Assembly (NCBI RefSeq): GCF_019192735.1
Contig: NZ_JAHTKP010000053.1
Location: 1-53,850, forward strand
Direction: 5' to 3'
DNA length: 53,850 nt
DNA from: Kitasatospora aureofaciens
GTDB lineage: Bacteria; Actinomycetota; Actinomycetes; Streptomycetales; Streptomycetaceae
Shown: positions 34,180 to 42,007 of the stretch, one piece after another
How the letters are laid out: every line of letters starts with the position of its first letter
Position numbering within the stretch: the stretch's first letter is position 1
Translations under genes and position numbers: made by a program
The notes under the pieces: model-generated
Told to the model about the DNA's origin: nothing
The model's input: the letters and a program-made list of their open reading frames with translations, nothing else
The model's database searches: none

Positions 34180-35363
34180 GTGGCTGACTCCTCGGTAGCG
34201 GTAGCGGGATCGGTAGCGGGATCGGGTGCGTAGGCGAAGCCGTAGGCGTCAGGCAGGAGATGACGGAAGCGGCCGAGCACGTCCTGGGGGCTGAGCTCCG
34301 AGGCGTCCACGCGGTGCACGGGCACCCGCGCGGCCAGGTCCTCGGCGACGTCCTCGAAGCACTGGGCGACGAGGGCGACGTACCGGCTGGTGAAGGTGCG
34401 CTCCAGCTTGCGGTTGCGGCGGCGCATCCGGCGCATGAGCACCTCGGTGCGGGCCGTCAGGTGAACAACCGCGGTGGGCGGCGGCAGCATCGCGGTGACG
34501 AGGCGGTGGTAGCGGTAGTACGCCTCGTACTGGTGAGCGGACAGATCGCCGTTCAGGTAGAGCGCCTTGGCGTAGGCGAGCGAACTGTGCACGTCCTGGT
34601 CGAGGACGCCGGCCCGTCCGGTGCGCAGGTTCTGCAGGACGCGCAGCAGCAACGTCTCCAGCTGGCAGAGGAACGCCGCCGAGCCGTCGCCGAGGAGGTA
34701 GCGGGTGAGGTAGTTGTCCCGGCCCGGGCCCCGGGTGACGGGGACGATGTCCGGGACGTGCTCGATCCCGGTGTCCTGCGCCGCGAACCGGTTGAGCAGC
34801 GTGCTCTTGCCGACCGCCGGCGGTCCGAGGACGACCACGGCGGCCGGCGCCTCCGGCCGGTCGAGGAGCGGCACTTGACCGATCAGCCGGTGTGCGGCGC
34901 GTTCGATGACCGCCGGCGGTGGCCGGTCCTTCGAGAACCTGGCCAGTTCGGCGGCCAGGGCGCCGAGCCATCCGGTGCCGGGGGCGGTGGCGGTGCCTTC
35001 GGGTATGGCGGCGCCGAGCCGGTCCACCGCCACCCAGCGGTACCCGGGCGTGGCCGTCCGGCCGGCGGTCCGGTCGGGCGGCCGCCAGCCGAACACCCGC
35101 AGGTTGCGGGCCGGCGTACCGGCCCGGCGGTCGGGCGCGGCGTACAACTCGCCGAGGTGGACGAGCTGTTCGGCCGGGGCACGCAGTCCGGTGTCGCGCG
35201 CCAGGGCGGTCGCGGCCGCCTGGCGGTACGAGGCCCCGGGCCCGACGGTCGCCGACGGCGGCTCGGCGCGGGTCTCGGCGAGCAGGATCCGGCCACCGTC
35301 CAGGACGAGGCAGCAGGCGTCGGTACGGGCGGGCCGATGGCGTGACGGCGGGACGGTGAGCAT
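34176..35363 (-). CDS. Fusion: degenerate Nudix-like domain plus deoxynucleoside-kinase-like domain
   Basis: A 395-residue two-domain protein. Residues about 14-145 follow the Nudix fold (CCLVLDGGRILLAETRAEP, VGPGASYRQAAATALARDTGL in part), but the Nudix box lacks its metal-binding Glu pair (ALARD stands for REUxE), so hydrolysis is unlikely. Residues 174-370 are a P-loop kinase (GPPAVGKST, 180-188) with LDQDVHSSLAY and RMRRRNRKLE, resembling the Arg-rich lid of the deoxynucleoside kinases. It may phosphorylate a modified nucleoside, possibly for self-protection or salvage. Its ATG shares one base with the stop of the upstream gene and its stop overlaps the moaA ATG. Confidence 0.72.
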   Translation of the reverse strand: MLTVPPSRHRPARTDACCLVLDGGRILLAETRAEPPSATVGPGASYRQAAATALARDTGLRAPAEQLVHLGELYAAPDRRAGTPARNLRVFGWRPPDRTAGRTATPGYRWVAVDRLGAAIPEGTATAPGTGWLGALAAELARFSKDRPPPAVIERAAHRLIGQVPLLDRPEAPAAVVVLGPPAVGKSTLLNRFAAQDTGIEHVPDIVPVTRGPGRDNYLTRYLLGDGSAAFLCQLETLLLRVLQNLRTGRAGVLDQDVHSSLAYAKALYLNGDLSAHQYEAYYRYHRLVTAMLPPPTAVVHLTARTEVLMRRMRRRNRKLERTFTSRYVALVAQCFEDVAEDLAARVPVHRVDASELSPQDVLGRFRHLLPDAYGFAYAPDPATDPATATEESAT

Positions 35364-37894
35364 CACACTCCCGGTCGATGGGGTACGCGGGACGCCGGGC
35401 CCCGCTGGGGGCGGTCGGCGGGGCGGCCTGGGTGGCGACCTGCGTGCAGGGCGACCAGGCAGACGTGCTCGGCGAAGGCGGCGGGGCTCAGCCCCTGGCA
35501 GAGCTCGGCGGTCTCCCGGGGCGCCAGCAGCCAGGAGAAGCGGGCCTCGCCGGTGAGCAGGGCGCACAGCGGATCCCCGGGGGCGGACAGCAGACGGAAG
35601 TCGGCGGTCGCGGGGGCGGTCGCCGAGACAGACCCGGCCGCGATCACAGCGGCAGGCGTGGGGGCGGTCGTCGAGGTGGGCCCGGGCGCGTCCAGCGGAG
35701 GCTCGGCCGCGTCCACGACCGAGCCGGTCAGCCAACGGCCGGGGGCCGCCTCCAGCCGCAGGGCGTGTGCCGCCCCCGCTGGAACCGTCCGCCGGGGTAC
35801 GCCGAGCCACCACTCCCGCTCCGCGCCCGCCCACGGCGGCGGAGGCGCCGTCAGGCGGCCGTCCCAGCCCTGGCGCAGCAGGTCGGCGAGCAGCCGCTGC
35901 GGGGTGATCGGGAACAGCGCGGCGGCCCGCCAGCGGGGGACGGCCACGCCGGCCGGCAGCGTCCACAGCACCTGCCAGTCGCGGATCGGCGAGCGCCGGA
36001 GGTTGGCGAGCAGCGCCCGGTACGACTCGCCCGGGAAGCGCACCCCGCCGCCGAGCTGCGGCTGCGCCTCGGTGAGGCAGGTCAGCAGCAGCACGCCCCT
36101 CGCCGAGGCGCCCGGGTCGGGCTCGGGCCAGTCGGCGCGGCCGAGGATGCCGACGTACGTTGCTACGGCCGCGCCCTCGTGCCGGAGGGTGCCCGAGGCG
36201 GCGGCCGGGTCCTCGCCGGCGGCCAGGCGGGCGGCGATCCGGCGCCAGACGACCTCGGCGACCGGCGGCCCGTCGGGCGCGCGCAGCAGTGCCGAGGGGC
36301 TCCCCAGTCCGGCCCGGCACGGCGACGGCTCGCTCTGCGTCGACGGGCCAATCCAGATCCTCTCCTCCCCGGCTTTGACCAGGGCTTCCACCTCGTCAAT
36401 CGGCGGCTCGTCGGGCGCGCCCAGCAACGTCGGGGGGCTCCCAGCTCCGGCCTGACGCGGCGACGGCCGGCTCTGCCCCGACAGGCCGGCCCCCGTCCCG
36501 TCGTCCCCGGCTCTGAGCAGGGCGTCCACCTCGGTGTCCAGCTCGGCCAGCGCAGAGCCGAGCCGGGCCCGCAGCAGCAGTGCGAACAGGCCGATGCCGG
36601 ACAGCACGACCCGTCCCTCGGCGGGCACCGGATCGTGCCGGCTGGTGATCACGGTGAGCCCGGGTTCGGCCTCGGCGTCCAGCCCAGGGCGGATCTCGCG
36701 GAGCCTGCCGCCGTACTGCGCGGCCGAGTAGCCCAGCCGGGCGGCCAGCAGTTCGTCGAGGTCGTCGGCGCAGACCGCCAGCTCGACGTCGGGGCGGGCG
36801 TTGGGCGGCGCCGGGGTGAGGGCGCCGTCCGCGCCGAGCCGGACGAACCGCTCGGCCACGGCGCGGCCCTCGGCGCCGACCAGGACGAGGCGGTAGCAGG
36901 TGGCGCGCAGCCGGTCCGACGACGGCAGTCCGTCGAACCTGGTGCGCGGCGGACCGAGCAACCGGTCGAGACCGTCGTGCTCCACGGCCTCATCGGCCTC
37001 GTGACGCGACGCCAGGCCTTCGATCCACTCCCCCGGCGCATGCGACCGGTCCTGCGGCTCGCCGGTGGCCCGGACCCAGGCGGCGGCGCGGGCGACGACG
37101 CGGACCGAGCCATCCGCCCGCACCTCGATCCGGTCCCCGGGATCGGGACGCAGGACGGCCCGGTCCGCGTCGTCCGCGCGGATCAGCCGGTCGACGGCCT
37201 CGGGCGGGACGGGGAACTTGTGCCGGTTGAGCCACGCGGCCGCACCGAGCGCGTACTGCCCCTCCGGCAGCGGGACGACGTGGCGCGGCCCGGCCCGGGC
37301 CAGCAGGGCGGCCAGCGGGTCGGCCCAGTCGGGGTCCGGGCCGAGCGGCACCCCGTCGACGCTGCGCGTCTCCAGAATCGGCTGGCACGGGGCCAGGAGC
37401 AGGTCCGGCGGCCCGGCGGAGGCCACCAGCCGGTCCACCCAGTCGGGTCGGACGATGCTGTCGACCAGGTGCCAGACGAAGGTACGGCCGGTCTGCACGG
37501 CCAGGCCGTGTTCCGGCCCCTGGAAGATCGACGGTGTCCAGGTCAGGCGCAGGCCGGGGCGCGGGGCGAGCTCGAACCAGTCGTGCACGACGGTGGTCCG
37601 GGTAAATCCGAGCCGGTCCAGGACATGGGTGATGCGCGGATCGGCAGGGTGCAGCACGGGCACGCCGCGATCGAGCGCGTGCAGGGAGGCGGGGTCGAAG
37701 TGGTCGCGGTGCGAGTGCGAGATCCACACCGCATCCGGCCGGGGCAGCCTCGGCACGGCGATCCGGCGGGCGGGGGTGAAGCCGAGCAGGCCGGACCGGT
37801 AGGAGTCGCCCAACAGCGGGTCGCACAGCAGGCGGAAGCCGTTCGCGTCGATCAGCAGGGTCGCGTGCCCGCCCACGTCCAGCGTGACTGCCAT
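35363..37894 (-). CDS. Large metallo-beta-lactamase-fold protein with C-terminal extension
   Basis: An 843-residue protein. Residues 1-270 form a UlaG/CMP-Neu5Ac-hydroxylase-like MBL domain with His60-x-His62-x-Asp64-His65 (SHSHRDHFD) and DPLLGDSY near the start. Such proteins act as hydrolases, lactonases or, with iron, oxygenases. The C-terminal about 570 residues are unfamiliar, rich in Ala, Pro and Arg, and contain an exact two-unit tandem repeat of 46 residues. ATG at 37894 has GAGAGGGGA upstream; an earlier in-frame ATG at 37945 has none. It overlaps the next gene by one base. In the operon it may open or oxidise the ring made by MoaA, but that is a guess. Confidence 0.75.
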   Translation of the reverse strand: MAVTLDVGGHATLLIDANGFRLLCDPLLGDSYRSGLLGFTPARRIAVPRLPRPDAVWISHSHRDHFDPASLHALDRGVPVLHPADPRITHVLDRLGFTRTTVVHDWFELAPRPGLRLTWTPSIFQGPEHGLAVQTGRTFVWHLVDSIVRPDWVDRLVASAGPPDLLLAPCQPILETRSVDGVPLGPDPDWADPLAALLARAGPRHVVPLPEGQYALGAAAWLNRHKFPVPPEAVDRLIRADDADRAVLRPDPGDRIEVRADGSVRVVARAAAWVRATGEPQDRSHAPGEWIEGLASRHEADEAVEHDGLDRLLGPPRTRFDGLPSSDRLRATCYRLVLVGAEGRAVAERFVRLGADGALTPAPPNARPDVELAVCADDLDELLAARLGYSAAQYGGRLREIRPGLDAEAEPGLTVITSRHDPVPAEGRVVLSGIGLFALLLRARLGSALAELDTEVDALLRAGDDGTGAGLSGQSRPSPRQAGAGSPPTLLGAPDEPPIDEVEALVKAGEERIWIGPSTQSEPSPCRAGLGSPSALLRAPDGPPVAEVVWRRIAARLAAGEDPAAASGTLRHEGAAVATYVGILGRADWPEPDPGASARGVLLLTCLTEAQPQLGGGVRFPGESYRALLANLRRSPIRDWQVLWTLPAGVAVPRWRAAALFPITPQRLLADLLRQGWDGRLTAPPPPWAGAEREWWLGVPRRTVPAGAAHALRLEAAPGRWLTGSVVDAAEPPLDAPGPTSTTAPTPAAVIAAGSVSATAPATADFRLLSAPGDPLCALLTGEARFSWLLAPRETAELCQGLSPAAFAEHVCLVALHAGRHPGRPADRPQRGPASRVPHRPGV
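36257..36532 (-). repeat. Two 138-bp tandem repeats inside the MBL gene
   Basis: Units at 36532-36395 and 36394-36257 (minus-strand order) each encode 46 residues beginning Glu-Val-(Asp/Glu)-Ala-Leu and containing Pro-Ser-Pro...Ala-Gly-x-Gly-Ser-Pro...Ala-Pro-Asp-x-Pro-Pro. The unit is a multiple of three, so the frame is kept. The copies have diverged, so this is an old duplication. Confidence 0.85.
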
Positions 37895-37910
37895 CCGTTC
37901 CCCTCTCGCG

Positions 37911-37962
37911 CGGTCGGTCCCGGTCAGCCCCGGCCGGTCGTTCATCGGTCGGTCCCGGTCAG
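37911..37962. repeat. Direct repeat over the HAM1 stop codon
   Basis: CGGTCGGTCCCGGTCAG is present at 37911-37927 and at 37946-37962. The second copy includes the stop of the HAM1-type gene (37959). This is the third gene end in the window with such a duplication. Confidence 0.7.
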
Positions 37963-38534
37963 TCGTTCAGGCGGGCGAGCAGGTCGCGGAACGCCCGTCC
38001 GCGGCAGTAGTAGTGCGCCTTCTCCTCGGTGGACATCTCGGCCAGCGTGCGTCCGTCACCCTCGTCCGGTACGAACACCGCGTCGTAGCCGAAACCGGTG
38101 GTGCCGCGCGGCTCCCGGGTGACCGTGCCCCGGGCGACCCCGGTCCCCACCAGCCGGGTGCCGTCCGGATAGCCGAGCACGGCCACGGTCCGCACCCGGG
38201 CACCCCGCAACTGCTCTGCCACGCCCGCGAGTTCGCGCAGCAGCTTGGCAGTGTTGGCGGCCTCCCCGGCGCGCTCGCCTGCGTACCGGCCGGAGCGCAG
38301 TCCGGGCGCGCCGCCGAGGGCGTCGACCTCCAGGACGGTGTCGTCGGCGACCGCGGGCAGCCCGGTGGCGGCCACCACCGCGGCCGCCTTGGCGCAGGCG
38401 TTCTCCTCGACCGTGCTGCCGTCCTCCGGGGTGTCCGGGAGCCAGAGCGGGCGCGGGACGAGGTCCAGGGCGCCGCCGAGCAGCACGGTGATCTCGGCGG
38501 CGGGGTTGGCGGTGGCCAGCACGACGCGGAGCAT
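37959..38534 (-). CDS. HAM1/RdgB-type (XTP/dITP) nucleoside triphosphate pyrophosphatase
   Basis: A 191-residue HAM1 homologue. The N-terminus LATANPAAEI, the central VADDTVLEVDALGGAPGLRSGRYAGE and TGFGYDAVFVPDEG, and TLAEMSTEEKAHYYCRGRA are family signatures. It hydrolyses non-canonical NTPs to NMP and pyrophosphate. The house-cleaning copy is usually next to rph; here it sits in a biosynthetic operon with MoaA and SurE, suggesting it converts a modified NTP to NMP in a pathway or detoxifies it, as Pur7 does in puromycin synthesis. AAGGAG precedes the ATG at 38534. Confidence 0.9.
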   Translation of the reverse strand: MLRVVLATANPAAEITVLLGGALDLVPRPLWLPDTPEDGSTVEENACAKAAAVVAATGLPAVADDTVLEVDALGGAPGLRSGRYAGERAGEAANTAKLLRELAGVAEQLRGARVRTVAVLGYPDGTRLVGTGVARGTVTREPRGTTGFGYDAVFVPDEGDGRTLAEMSTEEKAHYYCRGRAFRDLLARLND

Positions 38535-38603
38535 GTCGAACTCCTTACGGGCGTTACGAGTTGACCTTTCCTCGGATCGATCTCGACCTTGCCTCGGATT
38601 GCG

Positions 38604-39464
38604 TCAGGTAGCGCTCTTGCGTCGTCCCGGGAGTACGCCGGGTTCGGATCGGATGTGCCCCATGGCCAGGTACCCGCCGTCGACCGGGAGGTCGGTACCG
38701 GTGACGAAGGTGGCGCCGGGCCCGCACAGGAACAGCACCGCCGCCGCGATCTCCTCCGGCTCGCCGACCCGGCGCAGGATGTGGTGATCGCCGAGCACCG
38801 GACCCCAGGCGGCCCGGTCGCCGCCGGTCATCCGGTCCAGCTCGGGCGTCCAGACCAGGCCTGGCGAGACGCTGTTGACCCGGATGCCGTGCTCGGCCAG
38901 GTCGAGGGCCTGGCACCGGGTGAGGGCGAGCAGGGCGCCCTTGGTGGCGTTGTACGTCCACTGCACGGGCTGTGCGATGTGTCCCGAAACCGAGGCGATG
39001 TTGACGATCGAGCCGCCGCCCGCGCCGCGCATCAGCGGAACGACGGCCGAGGTCATCAGTGCCGTGCCCTTGACGTTGGTTCCCAGACTGACGTCCCAGT
39101 CCTCGGCCGTGGCGTCCTCGCCCCGGGAGAGGAAGGTCGCGGCGCAGTTCACCAGCGCGCGGACCGGCAGGCCGACCGCTCCGGCGGCCTCGGCCGCGGC
39201 GAGGCAGTCGGTGGGCCGGGAGATGTCGCCGTGCACGGGGGTCGCGCCGGCCGCGAACTCGCCGGCCGAAAGCTCCTCAGCGGTGCGGCGCAGTGCGGGC
39301 GCGTCCCGGTCCACCAGTACGACATGGGCTCCCGCCGCGGCGAAGGCGTGCGCGGTGGCCCGCCCGATCCCGGACGCGGCTCCGGTGACCACGCACACCG
39401 TTCCCGCGGGTCCCGCGGGCGGCGCGCTCGGTGCGTACGGCCGGGGTGTCGACGCTGGAGCCAC
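38604..39464 (-). CDS. Classical short-chain dehydrogenase/reductase
   Basis: A 286-residue classical SDR. The NAD(P) loop VVTGAASGIGRATA is at about residues 24-37, NCAA stands for the usual NNAG, the catalytic Ser is in NIASVSGHI, and Tyr-x3-Lys reads YNATK. The C-terminal TGTDLPVDGGYLAMG is typical. It should oxidise or reduce a hydroxyl/ketone of the pathway intermediate. GTG at 39464 has TAGGAGGAC upstream. It is the second gene of the minus-strand operon. Confidence 0.93.
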   Translation of the reverse strand: MAPASTPRPYAPSAPPAGPAGTVCVVTGAASGIGRATAHAFAAAGAHVVLVDRDAPALRRTAEELSAGEFAAGATPVHGDISRPTDCLAAAEAAGAVGLPVRALVNCAATFLSRGEDATAEDWDVSLGTNVKGTALMTSAVVPLMRGAGGGSIVNIASVSGHIAQPVQWTYNATKGALLALTRCQALDLAEHGIRVNSVSPGLVWTPELDRMTGGDRAAWGPVLGDHHILRRVGEPEEIAAAVLFLCGPGATFVTGTDLPVDGGYLAMGHIRSEPGVLPGRRKSAT

Positions 39465-39525
39465 GGAAGTCCTCCTAGCCTGGTGCGCACGATCGCCCGG
39501 CGCCTACGACGCCTTCATACGACGC

Positions 39526-39620
39526 CGGTCGACGGGACGCGCCTCAACGGGACTCGCCTCAACGGGACTCGCCTCGACGGGACTTGCCTCGACGGGACTT
39601 GCCTCGACGGGACTTGCCGA
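39526..39620. repeat. 15-bp tandem repeat between operon genes
   Basis: Five clean copies of GCCTC(A/G)ACGGGACT(C/T) start at 39541, 39556, 39571, 39586 and 39601, with a degenerate copy before (39526). They fill most of the 215-base gap between the SDR and DUF2264 genes. Both strands are open, reading Ser-Thr-Gly-Leu-Ala on plus and Pro-Val-Glu-Ala-Ser on minus, but no real gene is likely. Confidence 0.85.
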
Positions 39621-39679
39621 ACCGCCCCCGGAATCGTCACCGAGCCCCGCCCCGGGGACAACGGGGGAATCCGGACATC

Positions 39680-41782
39680 TCAGTCCCGGTCGACCGGAGC
39701 ATGCCAGGGCAGGACCGGGCTGACCAGCAGTTTCCGTCCGTCCGGCCACGTCAGACAGACCTCCGCACCGTCCACGCGGACCGTCACGTCCGGCACTGTG
39801 GGCGCCCCCGGCGCGCCGGTGAGCAACACGGCGCTGACCACGACAATGACCTCTTCTGACGCTCCGTCAAATCCCTTTGCAGAAGCAGGCTGGAGCACGA
39901 GGAGGGGCACGGCGGAACAGTGGCCGAAGGCGTTCGCTCGCACGCTGCGGCGCACCTCCGCCGCCGCCCAGCCGTGCAGCCCGACCACCGCGCTGACCAA
40001 CCCCGGCCCGTGCGCACCGGGTGCCGCCCGGACGGCCGCGCGCGGACCGGGCACCGCATCTGGCAGTTCCTCCGGCTCGTCCTCGGCCGCCAGCGCGTAG
40101 CCTCCCTCACGCACGCCCCAGCCGGGCGGCCGACACAGACCGTGCACCCTGATCTCCCAGGGCCCGGCCGGCACCGAGACGCTCACCACGGGCGGCGGCA
40201 GCGCGCCGGGTACGGGTTCGCCCGGAGGCAGCGGCCGGTGCCAGGAGGCGGCGTACCGGTCGGTCAGGGCGAGCGGGTGGATGCGCTCGCGGCGGGTGGC
40301 GGTGCCGTCCGGCAGGAGCAGCGCCAGGTGGTTGTCGATCCGCAGCGCGTCCGCCTGGCCGACGGTGTACTCCCCCGGACCGCTCCCCGCCCCGATCAGC
40401 GGCCCGGTGCGGGTCGAGTAGGCGAGCCTGGCGTAGTGCGGGTCGTCGCGCTCGACCGCGGGCGGGGCCGTCAGGTAGCAGGAGCCGTGGTTGAGCACCC
40501 GGACGATCCCGTCGGCCGCGGTCCGGTGGACCAGGAAGCCGGGGGCGGGCAGCGCGGCCGTCACATCGGCGCGCTCCCGCGCGAGCCGCTCCTCGGGCGC
40601 CGTCCACACCGGGTGGCCGGCCGGGAGCAGCAGCCCCAGGAACCCCATGGCCGCCGCGTACGGCGAGCCGGGCGAGCTGTAGACCTGGGCCACCACGTCC
40701 TGCTCCCCGTACCAGCCGAGCGGGAGCAGACCCCGCGGGTCGGGCGCGCCCCGCTCGGTGAAGTGCCGCAGCACGCCGGACGCCAGGCGGCGGGTCTGCC
40801 CGGCGGTGAGCGGCGTCGCGTCGTCCAACACCCCGAGCCAGAACGGGGCCAGGCAGGCGAAGCGGTAGCTCAGCGACCGCCCCTGGTGCAGCACGGCGCC
40901 GTCCGGCCCGAACAGCAGCCTGTACTGGGCGAGGAAACGGTTCAGCCGTTCGCGGTAGAGCGCCGCCCTCGCCCCTGCGCGTTCGCCGGCGATCCGTGCC
41001 CACAGCAGCGGGTAGAGGTGCAGCCCCCAGGCGTTGTAGTGGTCGAAGCGGCGGCCGGCGTCGTAGGCCGCCGCCGGGCCGACGGCGTACTCCCCCGGGC
41101 CGCCCGAGCGGTAGTCGTGGCGGATCTCCGGGCCGTCCAGGTACCAGCCGTCGCCCGTGTACCAGGGCTCGATCTGCTCCAGCCGGGACTCGATCTCGGC
41201 CCGGTCGTGCCCGGCACCGACCGAGGCGAGGAACTCGCCGACCACCGCCTGGAAGAGCACGTGGTTGTTCTCCCGGACCCCCCGGCCGACCGTCCCGCCG
41301 AGCCACCGCGCCACCTGCTCGCGCTGACCGGACGTCAGCCGGTCCCAGATCCACGGACGGGACTCGTGCAGGGCCACCGCGATCGACGCGGCCTCGACGA
41401 TCTGCTGCGAGTAGTCGGTGACCGCCGGCCAGCACTCCGGCCCCCGGGGGTCCGTGCCGGCGAGCAGCCCGGCGGTGACCTGGCCCGCGAGCTCGTCGAG
41501 GTCGTCGAGCCCGCCGTGCGCCGGCTCGTCCCCGGCCGCCAGCCGGAGGGCGGCCAGCACCGCCGTCCGCGCGAACCCCTCCAGGCCATCGGTGTCGGCA
41601 CCCGACCAACTGCCGCGCCCCGGCGGCGAGATCCGCGCCCCGAGCGGACTGCGGTAGGGCCGCAGGGACGCCAGCAGATGGTCCGCGACCGCGATCCAGT
41701 GCCGCCGGGTCCACCCGGTCACCGGCGCGCTGCCCCGGTCCTCGGGAGGCAACTTGAGCCCGGGTGTCGGTCGACCTCGCAT
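39680..41782 (-). CDS. DUF2264 family protein
   Basis: A 700-residue protein. The N-terminal about 370 residues form an alpha/alpha-toroid-like region with RRHWIAVADHLLASL, GVRENNHVLFQAVV, WYLDGPEIRHDYRSG and DHYNAWGLHLYPLLWA, matching DUF2264. A beta-rich C-terminal half follows, with a layout like heparinase II/III or glycoside-type lyases. Activity on an oligosaccharide or sugar-linked compound is therefore possible, though none is proven for the family. ATG at 41782 has GAGGAGG upstream. It is the first gene of the operon, which probably starts from a promoter in the 225-base divergent gap to the kinase gene. Confidence 0.8.
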   Translation of the reverse strand: MRGRPTPGLKLPPEDRGSAPVTGWTRRHWIAVADHLLASLRPYRSPLGARISPPGRGSWSGADTDGLEGFARTAVLAALRLAAGDEPAHGGLDDLDELAGQVTAGLLAGTDPRGPECWPAVTDYSQQIVEAASIAVALHESRPWIWDRLTSGQREQVARWLGGTVGRGVRENNHVLFQAVVGEFLASVGAGHDRAEIESRLEQIEPWYTGDGWYLDGPEIRHDYRSGGPGEYAVGPAAAYDAGRRFDHYNAWGLHLYPLLWARIAGERAGARAALYRERLNRFLAQYRLLFGPDGAVLHQGRSLSYRFACLAPFWLGVLDDATPLTAGQTRRLASGVLRHFTERGAPDPRGLLPLGWYGEQDVVAQVYSSPGSPYAAAMGFLGLLLPAGHPVWTAPEERLARERADVTAALPAPGFLVHRTAADGIVRVLNHGSCYLTAPPAVERDDPHYARLAYSTRTGPLIGAGSGPGEYTVGQADALRIDNHLALLLPDGTATRRERIHPLALTDRYAASWHRPLPPGEPVPGALPPPVVSVSVPAGPWEIRVHGLCRPPGWGVREGGYALAAEDEPEELPDAVPGPRAAVRAAPGAHGPGLVSAVVGLHGWAAAEVRRSVRANAFGHCSAVPLLVLQPASAKGFDGASEEVIVVVSAVLLTGAPGAPTVPDVTVRVDGAEVCLTWPDGRKLLVSPVLPWHAPVDRD

Positions 41783-42007
41783 ACGGCGGCCTCCTCGTGT
41801 CGGCGGTGTCGGCGATCGTTCGCGCGCACGTGACCGAAAAGCAGGCAGACGCACCGATGCGGCCTGCGGGATGCTGCTGCCTGTTCGGTGCACGGTAAAC
41901 GAGTTCTGCAGAGCGGGGGAACTCACCACTGGCACCGCTGGACCACCGCCGGCTGACCGGGATCAACCCGCGACCCCCTGCGGGCCCGGCCGCACCGGCG
42001 CCCTACG

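Noticed and set aside
39526..39620. CRISPR array
   Set aside because: Units are contiguous 15-mers without spacers and no cas genes are present.
39504..39749. Minus-strand protein with Pro-Val-Glu-Ala-Ser repeats
   Set aside because: It is created by the 15-bp tandem array, overlaps the DUF2264 gene end and has no ribosome binding site.
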